Assembly (NCBI GenBank): GCA_030617525.1
Contig: JAUWVG010000022.1
Span: 1-13,575, forward strand
Reading direction: 5' to 3'
Origin: Candidatus Aminicenantota bacterium
GTDB lineage: Bacteria; Acidobacteriota; Aminicenantia; Aminicenantales; Aminicenantaceae
Length of the DNA stretch: 13,575 nt
Position numbers and translations under genes: made by a program. Positions 7,824-13,575 of this stretch are shown piece after piece. The number at the start of each line of letters is the position of its first letter. Within the stretch, counting starts at the first letter, position 1. The notes below the pieces were generated by a model. That model was not told where the DNA came from. It saw only the letters and a list, made by a program, of their open reading frames with translations, and did not search any database.

Positions 7824-7856
7824 CCTGGATTATTCACATTTTAAGAATTATTCAGG
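7824..7856 (+). repeat. Palindromic miniature element, copy 2 (33 bp, internally short)
   Basis: The plus strand reads CCTGGATTATTC (7824-7835), 9 bp, then GAATTATTCAGG (7845-7856). The arms are inverted partners at 10 of 12 positions. CCTGGATTATTCAC is identical to the reverse complement of 6568-6581, and GAATTATTCAGGTT is identical to 9909-9922. The copy looks like copy 1 with the interior removed. It fills most of the 44-bp gap between the 47-residue ORF and the M14 gene, and on the minus strand its end provides the M14 ribosome-binding site. Confidence 0.7.
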
Positions 7857-7861
7857 TTGTT

Positions 7862-8005
7862 TCATTTTATTAAGAATAGACGGAGAAGAAACAAAACGAT
7901 AATGATGGCTGTGCTGATCTGAGCCCAGAAATTTTTCTCCCGGAACAAATACCAGACTAGATGTATTGTGAGAAAAAGCACGATCAATTGATATAAAATT
8001 TTCAT
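7862..8005 (-). CDS. Small two-helix membrane protein (47 aa) behind the TRAP permease
   Basis: An ATG at 8005 opens a 47-codon frame to TGA at 7862-7864. The peptide has two hydrophobic helices (about residues 4-20, with LYQLIVLFLTIHLVWYLF, and about 30-46, with AIIIVLFLLRLFLI) joined by a short charged turn (REKNFWAQ). Positive ends (MK at the start, IK at the end, RLFLIK) suggest a hairpin with both termini on the same side. It begins 4 bp after the permease stop with no Shine-Dalgarno sequence, so translational coupling is likely. I do not recognise a family. TRAP small subunits (DctQ) normally have four helices and about 150-200 residues, so this would be at best a minimal substitute or an accessory subunit. 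The clean helix-turn-helix hydrophobicity pattern and tight packing between two genes argue for a real gene; chance cannot be excluded. Confidence 0.6.
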   Translation of the reverse strand: MKILYQLIVLFLTIHLVWYLFREKNFWAQISTAIIIVLFLLRLFLIK

Positions 8006-8009
8006 TATT

Positions 8010-9278
8010 CTATAAAATTTTATCTAACAAAGGTGTGAGCAAAAGTACTCCTAATCCCATGGCTAATAAAAATAAAGCGGGGACAATACAAAAGCGAAGG
8101 ACTTTGAAATAATTGTTTTCTTCTACAACTTGTGCCGCAAAAATGCCCGCCAAGGCTGTAGGCGGCATGAGGTCGCCCAGTCCGGCAATAGCTGAAAGGG
8201 CGGCGGATGTGAAAATGGCATTTTTGCTGATCAGAGCCAAAATAAATGGGACGCCCAGGATAGATGCCGATCCGTACGCTGAGACGGCTCCAAACAGAGG
8301 CATAGAAACGGCAATACCCAGATAAAGGAAAACGGGAGGGAGCGAGAGAAAAGAGACAATTGTCCAACCTCTTCCCCCTGTTAACGTCATAATCTGGATA
8401 AACATGCCAACACCGGCCAGGATGCAGAGGATAGGCATGGCTTCCTGAATTGCGGCCTGCGTCACTTTGAAAAAATTGAACGACCGTCCGCAGAAAAGAC
8501 CGACAAGGCTTCCCAGAAGAAAGATAGCCGGGATTCCAATATCGGGAATGATATTAAAGGGAAGGCTTTGGATTGCCATCAATACAAAGACGACGATCAG
8601 CGGTAAAAAGTGCCGGAATCCATAGTCTTTTGCATAAGATAGAGGGAGGATGGTTTGCATGTGTTTTTGATCTAAAATCTGGATATCCTTATAGCCCAGC
8701 CACAGAGAAATAATTATGGCAAGAGGGACGACAATGATCAACAAGGGAATAGTCAGTCCCACATAGGGCATATCCACCCCTCCTCCCATGATCATCACGA
8801 GGATGTTGACGGGAGGGGCGAGCATCCCCAAAATTCCTCCCATGGCGATAAAGGCGGCGGTCTTAGCTTTGGGAAGCCCCAGCTTCATAAGCACAGGGGC
8901 CACCAGTGCACCGGTGCTCAAAACGGCACATGTCGAGGAACCGGTGATCATTCCTGGAAACATGATGATAACCATGACACTCAGAAGGAGAGAAAATTTT
9001 CTCCTATAAAAAGTTTTCAGGAGCAGAGAAGTGATTGTATCCAGTAAACCCGATGCCTGAAGGATTTTCATGAAAATCATGGCGCAGACGATGATGAGGA
9101 TGGTGTCAAAATAACCAAAACTGCCTTCGACAAGATGGCGCAAGGCCAGCCCTTCACCACCAAGGATGGCTCCGGCCAGTGCCGAAAAGACGAGTGAAAC
9201 ACCGATGGGCAGTTTTAAGGCCATGGCTAAGAAAGCAAAAATGGCCACCATGGCCAGTAAAATCAGTGGTTCTGACAT
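8010..9278 (-). CDS. dctM: TRAP transporter large permease (DctM-type)
   Basis: 422 residues, the normal length of DctM, with about a dozen hydrophobic segments along the whole chain. DctM-family blocks are visible in both halves: FPGMITGSSTCAVLSTGAL (107-125), LGMLAPPVNILVMI (150-163), GAVSAYGSASILGVP (330-344) and GDLMPPTALAGIFAAQ (368-383). The two related halves, each with a PP motif, are expected for the ion-transporter fold, which couples uptake of organic acids or similar anions to a sodium gradient. It starts 6 bp after the DUF6305-like gene stop and lacks a Shine-Dalgarno sequence, so it is probably translationally coupled. No DctP solute-binding protein or four-helix DctQ is adjacent. 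The upstream secreted protein and the downstream 47-residue protein hold those positions. The substrate is unknown. Confidence 0.87.
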   Translation of the reverse strand: MSEPLILLAMVAIFAFLAMALKLPIGVSLVFSALAGAILGGEGLALRHLVEGSFGYFDTILIIVCAMIFMKILQASGLLDTITSLLLKTFYRRKFSLLLSVMVIIMFPGMITGSSTCAVLSTGALVAPVLMKLGLPKAKTAAFIAMGGILGMLAPPVNILVMIMGGGVDMPYVGLTIPLLIIVVPLAIIISLWLGYKDIQILDQKHMQTILPLSYAKDYGFRHFLPLIVVFVLMAIQSLPFNIIPDIGIPAIFLLGSLVGLFCGRSFNFFKVTQAAIQEAMPILCILAGVGMFIQIMTLTGGRGWTIVSFLSLPPVFLYLGIAVSMPLFGAVSAYGSASILGVPFILALISKNAIFTSAALSAIAGLGDLMPPTALAGIFAAQVVEENNYFKVLRFCIVPALFLLAMGLGVLLLTPLLDKIL

Positions 9279-9284
9279 GCTGGT

Positions 9285-9845
9285 CTATAAAAAAGCATTT
9301 TTGAGCGGCTCGAGAGCATCAGCCGCTCTTTCGACCTCTATAAGCGGAATACTGTGTGTATTGCAAATCTCTGTGAAAAGGCCGTCCTTATTCCCGGATT
9401 TGACAACAATGACATGTTGAGCAAATGGAAGAACGGTTTTGATCATCTGGTCAGACAAAGTTCCTCTCCGCTGCTCTCCTCCCAAATGGAGGCAGAGAAT
9501 GGGAATATTGAACTGCTGGGTGGCTTTGATCAAAGATGAGACTCTTTCGTTCTCCTGGGACATATCAAGTCCTGCGGCGCCCAATCCTTTTAGACTTGTG
9601 CCGATGACCAGGGCAATGGTTTTAACATCAGCCAGATCCCGGGAGGTTGCTGTTTTAGACAGAGAATAGTTGAGGCCTGCCCGCTTTGCTAAAACCGAGG
9701 CCAGCTGAACTTCTGCACTCTGTCCGGCAGAAGTGATCAAAACAGGTTGTTTGAATTGCGGGAATTCTTTCGGGGAAAGAGGGTCAGTTATCAGCAAAAT
9801 AAAAGCCAGAAAAAGCATAAAAATTGAAAAGTGGGTTTTTTTCAT
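9285..9845 (-). CDS. Secreted DUF6305-like protein, partner of the permease
   Basis: 186 residues when started at the ATG at 9845. An in-frame GTG 21 bp further upstream (9866) is less likely, because the Shine-Dalgarno sequence AGGAAGG would lie inside that extension. MKKTHF and a hydrophobic core (about 7-20) form a signal peptide. The rest alternates strands and helices: PVLITSAGQSAEVQLAS (34-50), TIALVIGTSLKGLGAAGLD (76-94), IPILCLHLGGEQRRG (114-128) and HVIVVKSGNKDGLFTEI (144-160), and suggests a Rossmann-like fold. The pattern agrees with what I remember of the DUF6305 family, found with transporters in anaerobes; this comes from memory, not a search. It sits 6 bp before the permease. 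A role as extracytoplasmic solute receptor is inferred from position and signal peptide only; its size is well below the roughly 330 residues of DctP. Confidence 0.68.
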   Translation of the reverse strand: MKKTHFSIFMLFLAFILLITDPLSPKEFPQFKQPVLITSAGQSAEVQLASVLAKRAGLNYSLSKTATSRDLADVKTIALVIGTSLKGLGAAGLDMSQENERVSSLIKATQQFNIPILCLHLGGEQRRGTLSDQMIKTVLPFAQHVIVVKSGNKDGLFTEICNTHSIPLIEVERAADALEPLKNAFL

Positions 9846-9865
9846 TTTTTTTCCTTCCTGAAACA

Positions 9866-9922
9866 CCTTGATTTTACATGTGTTAAGTGAAGTATCGACA
9901 TTTTTTATGAATTATTCAGGTT
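9866..9922 (+). repeat. Palindromic miniature element, copy 3 (about 55 bp)
   Basis: The right end TGAATTATTCAGGTT (9908-9922) shares 14 bp with copy 2. The segment 9892-9918, read on the minus strand, matches copy 1 at 24 of 27 positions, including the A-tract and TGTCGA. A possible degenerate left end, CCTTGATTTTACAT (9866-9879), matches CCTGGATTATTCAC of the other copies at 10 of 14 positions, so the left boundary is tentative. It occupies most of the 75-bp gap between ggt and the DUF6305-like gene and overlaps the ggt stop codon. Confidence 0.58.
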
Positions 9923-11657
9923 AATAGCCAGCTCCGTATCCGTCTCTTCTTGAATCGGCGCCTCCGTGCATGCCCCTTTTTCTCGGGAGAATCATTAGAC
10001 CTTGTGCGCCTCCAAAGTAATTGTCGTAATCTTCGCGGATAGTGAGAGTATGCCCCATGGATTCAAGAGTTTGTCTGACCTCAAAAGAAATGCGGGATTC
10101 AAGATAGATGTTCCTGGGTTCTCCGCTGACCGAATAGCTGAAAAAACGTGGGGCTTCGATGGCTTCATCCAGGTTCATCTTGAAATTGAAGATATTGATA
10201 ATGATCTGCGTTAGAGATGGGAAAATCCGTGTTCCACCAGGCGAACCGAGAACAAGGACGGGTTCATTGTCCTTAAACACAATAAGAGGCCCCATGGAAC
10301 TGACAGGCCGCCTATTGAGCCGGGGTGCATTGGCTGATTCGGGATCTCGTGAAAAATCGTCCATGTGGTTATTCAATAAAAAACCGGTGCCCTGAGGAAT
10401 AATTCCGGAGCCAAAGAAATGGTTGATGGATTGAGTCAAGGACACAATGTTTCCCTCTTTGTCGCGAACACAAAGATGGGTAGTGCTTTCTTTATCGTTG
10501 TCTTTTTCGTCGAATTCTCCATAGGGATAATTATGAAGAGATCGGTTGGGATTGATCTGCTGAGCAATCCGGGCGCCATATTTTTTAGAGAGAAGAGGAG
10601 AGACCGGGATAGAAACAAATTCGGGATCGCCAAGGTAGCGGGCCCTGTCTGCAAAAACAAAACGAAAAGCTTCACTCAGATGGTGAATGTAGGCAGCGGA
10701 GTTAAAACCCCATTTTTGAACGGGCCAATTTTCGATAATGTTCAGAAGCTGGATGATGTGTAATCCGCCTGATCCGGGGGGGGCGATGCTGTAGAGAGTG
10801 TAATCTTCATATGTTCCTTTTATCGGCTCCTGCTCAATGGGCTGGAAACTGGAAAGATCCTCGAACGAAAGAATCCCTCCCAAGTCCTGGATAGCCTTCA
10901 CAATTTTTTTTGCAATGTCTCCCTGATAGAATTCCTCTATTCCATTGGATGCGATCGATTTAAACGTATTGGCCAACTCAGGATTGCGGAAAACATCGCC
11001 AGGTTCATAAGGAAATCCATCATTGAGATAGTTGCTTTCTTCACCCGAATTTTTAAGAAGCTTCTCGTATTCATCCTTGTTGATCTTACTGAATGTGTCG
11101 CTCAGTTCGAAACCCTGCTCTGCAATGTCTACAGCTTTTTTTATGACATCGTTCAGATTTTTTGTTCCGTACTTATTCAGGGCATAATTCCAACCGGCTA
11201 AAGCGCCTGGAACTGCTACGGATAATCCGTGCTCTCTACGGAGCTCCACACTGCTTTCTCCTCCAATCTTGAACATCTCGGGAAAAGCCCCAGAGGGTGC
11301 CTTCTCACGAAAATTGATGACAGTGACTTTTTTTTCTTTTGCCAAATAGATGACCATAAATCCTCCTCCTCCGATTCCAGAGGCGAAGGGTTCGGCCGCG
11401 TTCAAGGCAAAAGCGGTAGCTACGGCTGCATCCACGGCGTTCCCGCCATTTTGGAGCATGTCCAAGCCTGCTTTTGCAGCCAGAGGATGAGCGGCCACAA
11501 CCATACCCGTTTGTCCGTAAACGTTGTGCGGTTGGTGTTTGTCGGAGGGGAGGGCTTTGTTGTCTTTAGCGGTTGGAGAACAGGAATAGATCAGCCAGAG
11601 AGATAAAAGGACAAGGAGAAAGGCCGAAAAATTTGAATACTTGAATTTATTCAGCAT
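9921..11657 (-). CDS. ggt: Gamma-glutamyltransferase (GGT), probable lipoprotein
   Basis: 578 residues, the size of bacterial GGT proenzymes, which cut themselves into two subunits and then hydrolyse or transfer gamma-glutamyl groups (glutathione, gamma-glutamyl peptides). The N-terminus has a hydrophobic segment (about 11-25) ending in LIYSC, a plausible lipobox with Cys26. NFREKAP (115-121) holds the arginine that binds the substrate carboxylate. STTHLCV (391-397) marks the cleavage site, with Thr392 as the expected new N-terminal nucleophile. NNHMDDFS (429-436), SSMGPLI (453-459) and GSPGG (471-475) form the rest of the active site. The ending (GGADSRRDGYGAGY) is standard, so the gene looks intact. 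The ATG overlaps scpB by 11 bp and has GGAGG 9 nt upstream, inside scpB. That ties it to the trpS-scpA-scpB transcript, an unusual partner set. It leads the accessory transport and hydrolase group. Confidence 0.93.
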   Translation of the reverse strand: MLNKFKYSNFSAFLLVLLSLWLIYSCSPTAKDNKALPSDKHQPHNVYGQTGMVVAAHPLAAKAGLDMLQNGGNAVDAAVATAFALNAAEPFASGIGGGGFMVIYLAKEKKVTVINFREKAPSGAFPEMFKIGGESSVELRREHGLSVAVPGALAGWNYALNKYGTKNLNDVIKKAVDIAEQGFELSDTFSKINKDEYEKLLKNSGEESNYLNDGFPYEPGDVFRNPELANTFKSIASNGIEEFYQGDIAKKIVKAIQDLGGILSFEDLSSFQPIEQEPIKGTYEDYTLYSIAPPGSGGLHIIQLLNIIENWPVQKWGFNSAAYIHHLSEAFRFVFADRARYLGDPEFVSIPVSPLLSKKYGARIAQQINPNRSLHNYPYGEFDEKDNDKESTTHLCVRDKEGNIVSLTQSINHFFGSGIIPQGTGFLLNNHMDDFSRDPESANAPRLNRRPVSSMGPLIVFKDNEPVLVLGSPGGTRIFPSLTQIIINIFNFKMNLDEAIEAPRFFSYSVSGEPRNIYLESRISFEVRQTLESMGHTLTIREDYDNYFGGAQGLMILPRKRGMHGGADSRRDGYGAGY

Positions 11658-12192
11658 CCTGCTTTTCCTCCAGGATTTTCGAAATCTCTTCCTGTGAAGG
11701 GAGATCTTTCAGGCTTTCCAGGCCAAAATAGGACAAAAACCTGTTGGACGTTCTGTAGATCAGGGGTTTTCCGGGACTCTTTTTTCGCCCGATGATTTTC
11801 ACCAGCCGTTTTTGAAGGAGAGTTTTTAGAGAATGTGATGAATCCACACCCCGAAAAGCCGAGATTTCAGCCAGTGTGAGGGGCTGATGATAGGCCACTG
11901 TTGACAAGGTTTCCATGGCGGCTATGGACAATCTGTTCTTTCTTTCTACTCGAAGAAGTAACCTGATCCATGGATCGTACTCGATTTTTGTAGAAAACAT
12001 GTAGCCGCCGGCAACCTGAACGATCTGAATGCCCCTGTTTTTCTGTGCATAGTCCTGGACAAGCGCCTCTAGGGCCTCCGTGATGTCTTCTGATGTAAAA
12101 TCAGTCAATAGAGTACGGATTTTTTCGAAAGGTAAGGGTTCAATAGAGATAAAAATTAATGTTTCGAGGATGTTTTTTAAATCGGATGTCAT
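11647..12192 (-). CDS. scpB: Segregation and condensation protein B
   Basis: 181 residues, typical for ScpB, the kleisin-associated winged-helix subunit of the SMC-ScpAB condensin that organises replicated chromosomes. The N-terminal winged helix (MTSDLKNILETLIFIS...) is followed by the signature LSIAAMETLSTVAYHQPLT (88-106), RGVDSS (114-119), and the second winged-helix end with GRKKSPGKPLIYRT (135-148) and YFGLESLKDLP (155-165). The start overlaps the scpA stop by 4 bp (ATGA), and the 3' end overlaps ggt by 11 bp. Confidence 0.95.
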   Translation of the reverse strand: MTSDLKNILETLIFISIEPLPFEKIRTLLTDFTSEDITEALEALVQDYAQKNRGIQIVQVAGGYMFSTKIEYDPWIRLLLRVERKNRLSIAAMETLSTVAYHQPLTLAEISAFRGVDSSHSLKTLLQKRLVKIIGRKKSPGKPLIYRTSNRFLSYFGLESLKDLPSQEEISKILEEKQDAE

Positions 12193-12932
12193 GATGGACT
12201 CTCTTTACGCAGCCAGACTTTGATGGTGTGGAAAAGGCTTTCCTGGATCGCGACAACGATTCTGGCTTTGATCAGTTCTAAGAGACAAAAAAAGGATAAA
12301 AAAGCTTCGGAAATGGTTTTCTGCTGGTTAAAGTATTCGATAAAGTCAAGAAAAGAGTGTTTTTCAAGATAGTCCAGCATCTCTTCCATTTTTTCTTCGT
12401 GCGTCACTTCTTTCCCCTTAATCGTTCTCATGTTCTCCCGTTCTTTCTTTTTCATGAGAATGAAAAAGGCTTCTGCCAGATCAAACAGCGAAATTTCTGT
12501 CAGTTCCAGTTCCTCTTCCCTATTGCTTGGATCACTTGGAGGGAGGAAGGTCCTCTGCCATTTTTGCAGTTCTTTATTTTCCTTTTCTCTTAGAAGGGAG
12601 CCAGCAGCCTTAATTTTTTGGTAGCCCAGAAGTCTGTCTACAAGGACTTTCCTTGGGTCCTCCATGTCGTCCTCTTGAACGATCTCCCGAGGCAGGAGCA
12701 TTTGAGATTTTATGTAAATCAAGAGGGCGGCAATAAGAAGAAATTCCGCTTCACGCTCCAAATTTATTTTTTCTTTCTGGTCGAGGTAATTTAAGTAATC
12801 TTTGGTGATCGCAGAGATGGGGATGTCGTGAATATCAATTTTTTTCTTTCTTATAAGAAATAGGAGGAGGTCCAACGGGCCTTGAAAGGCCTCCAATTTG
12901 ACCTGGTAACTTTCAGATGTGTCTATACACAA
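12189..12932 (-). CDS. scpA: Segregation and condensation protein A (kleisin)
   Basis: 247 residues, the usual ScpA length. The kleisin N-terminus YQVKLEAFQGPLDLLLFLIR (9-28) binds the SMC neck. The central part has DIHDIPISAITKDYL (34-48), REAEFLLIAALLIYIKSQMLLP (60-81), and the C-terminal winged-helix region carries LIKARIVVAIQESLF (219-233) for the SMC head. The start is a TTG at 12932: it is the only usable start codon between the trpS stop and the conserved YQVKL, leaving seven or eight residues before that block. No Shine-Dalgarno sequence is visible in the 18-bp AT-rich gap after trpS, so expression probably depends on coupling or on S1. Confidence 0.93.
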   Translation of the reverse strand: MCIDTSESYQVKLEAFQGPLDLLLFLIRKKKIDIHDIPISAITKDYLNYLDQKEKINLEREAEFLLIAALLIYIKSQMLLPREIVQEDDMEDPRKVLVDRLLGYQKIKAAGSLLREKENKELQKWQRTFLPPSDPSNREEELELTEISLFDLAEAFFILMKKKERENMRTIKGKEVTHEEKMEEMLDYLEKHSFLDFIEYFNQQKTISEAFLSFFCLLELIKARIVVAIQESLFHTIKVWLRKESPS

Positions 12933-12950
12933 TATTTTATCTATTTGTGC

Positions 12951-13575
12951 TCAGAAGCCCAGCGCGGCCCTGACTTCGTCCATGGTTTTCTGTGCATCTT
13001 TCCGAGCGCTCTTGTTTCCTTCTTCGAGGATCTCCCAGACTATATCGGGATTGCTTTCAAGCACCCTTCTTTTTTCCCAAAATGGATTAAGAATTTGGAT
13101 GATGCTTTCGATGACCACGTTCTTGCAGTCAAGACAGCCTATTCCTGCTTTGCGGCACTCTTCAGCCAGTTCATCTCTTTTTTCTTTCGATAAAAATGCC
13201 TTGTGAAGAGTGAATACAGGACAGTCATCGGGTTCCCCTGGATCTGACCGTCTTTTACGCCGGACATCTGTTTTCATGGTCGATATTTTCTGGCGGATCA
13301 CTTCGCGGGAATCCTTGAGATTTATGGCATTTCCGAAAGATTTGCTCATTTTGCGCCCATCCGTCCCTGAAAGTTTGGGGACTTCGGTCAGCAGCATTTG
13401 AGGTTCTGGAAAGATCTCTCCGTAGAGATGATTAAATCGACGCGTGATCTCTCGTGCGAGTTCAAGATGGTAGGCCTGGTCTTCTCCGACGGGAACAACT
13501 TCGGCTTTATAAAGGATGATGTCGGCTGTCTGGAGAACGGGATAGCCCAAAAAACCATAGGTGTTGAGGTCCTTG
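12951..13575 (-). CDS. trpS: Tryptophanyl-tRNA synthetase, C-terminal part (runs off the window)
   Basis: The frame is open to the right edge of the window, so only about 208 C-terminal residues of an expected 325-340 are seen. It begins KDLNTYGFLGYPVLQTADI at the edge. Class I aminoacyl-tRNA synthetase features specific to TrpRS follow: the tryptophan-pocket strand YPVLQTADIILY, VPVGEDQAYHLEL, and the KMSKS loop GRKMSKSFGN. The helical C-terminal anticodon-binding part follows, with DPGEPDDCPVFTLHK and a CxxC pair in GIGCLDCK. The HIGH motif must lie outside the window. A TTG at 13550 is not the real start, because the family sequence continues upstream. scpA follows after 18 bp. Confidence 0.94.
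   Translation of the reverse strand, partial: KDLNTYGFLGYPVLQTADIILYKAEVVPVGEDQAYHLELAREITRRFNHLYGEIFPEPQMLLTEVPKLSGTDGRKMSKSFGNAINLKDSREVIRQKISTMKTDVRRKRRSDPGEPDDCPVFTLHKAFLSKEKRDELAEECRKAGIGCLDCKNVVIESIIQILNPFWEKRRVLESNPDIVWEILEEGNKSARKDAQKTMDEVRAALGF

Noticed and set aside
9846..9866. Seven-residue longer start (GTG at 9866) for the DUF6305-like gene
   Set aside because: The extension encodes the Shine-Dalgarno sequence AGGAAGG itself; starting at the ATG at 9845 gives a normal signal peptide.
9870..9900. Promoter for the DUF6305-dctM genes in the ggt downstream gap
   Set aside because: A TAAAAT-like -10 can be found on the minus strand, but the hexamer at the right distance upstream matches the -35 consensus poorly, and the region is part of the repeat element.
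12951..13550. Complete short trpS-like gene starting at the TTG at 13550
   Set aside because: The same frame continues to the window edge with residues expected of TrpRS, so this is a truncated view of a full gene.
1..13575. tRNA, rRNA, CRISPR array, integrase or toxin-antitoxin genes
   Set aside because: No cloverleaf, rRNA segment, regular spacer-repeat array or recombinase motif was seen; the gaps are too short and are accounted for by the repeat elements and one promoter region.

Overview
The window looks like a chromosomal piece of a diderm (Gram-negative type), probably anaerobic or fermentative heterotroph. The diderm reading rests on a PpiD/SurA-like periplasmic foldase, a lipoprotein gamma-glutamyltransferase and secreted proteins. 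The gene mix (rpsA, HU/IHF, HIT, acyl-CoA dehydrogenase, foldase; trpS-scpA-scpB) and medium G+C would fit a candidate-phylum or Acidobacteriota/Aminicenantes-like genome. That placement is an impression from gene content, not a computed result. Coding density is very high: thirteen of fourteen genes lie on the minus strand, and most junctions are overlaps or gaps of 1-18 bp.

Layout in the direction of minus-strand transcription (right to left). First comes a housekeeping run: the 3' part of trpS (12951-13575), scpA and scpB (4-bp overlap). It runs straight into an accessory group: a lipoprotein gamma-glutamyltransferase (ggt, overlapping scpB by 11 bp), a small exported DUF6305-like protein, a DctM-type TRAP permease, a previously unlisted 47-residue two-helix membrane protein (7862-8005), and a membrane-anchored M14/aspartoacylase-like metallo-hydrolase (6684-7817). 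A second operon then starts from a good sigma70-type promoter at 6624-6652: rpsA (six S1 domains), an HU/IHF-family protein, a HIT/Ap4A-phosphorylase-like protein, an acyl-CoA dehydrogenase and a PpiD-like foldase. The only plus-strand gene, an atypical PlsC-like acyltransferase (54-815), converges on that operon, with 15 bp between the two stop codons.

Two things stand out. (1) The accessory group resembles an uptake-and-processing module: an extracytoplasmic gamma-glutamyl hydrolase/transferase, a secreted soluble component, a TRAP large permease without recognisable DctP or DctQ, a tiny two-helix protein in the place a small subunit might occupy, and a deacylase or carboxypeptidase. (2) The window has only three intergenic gaps longer than 20 bp (6459-6683, 7818-7861, 9846-9920), and each carries a copy of a small element bounded by inverted CCTGRATTATTC-type ends. 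The copies have different internal lengths (97, 33 and about 55 bp). I read these as an unnamed dispersed family of miniature palindromic elements. One sits in the rpsA leader and another supplies the Shine-Dalgarno sequence of the M14 gene.
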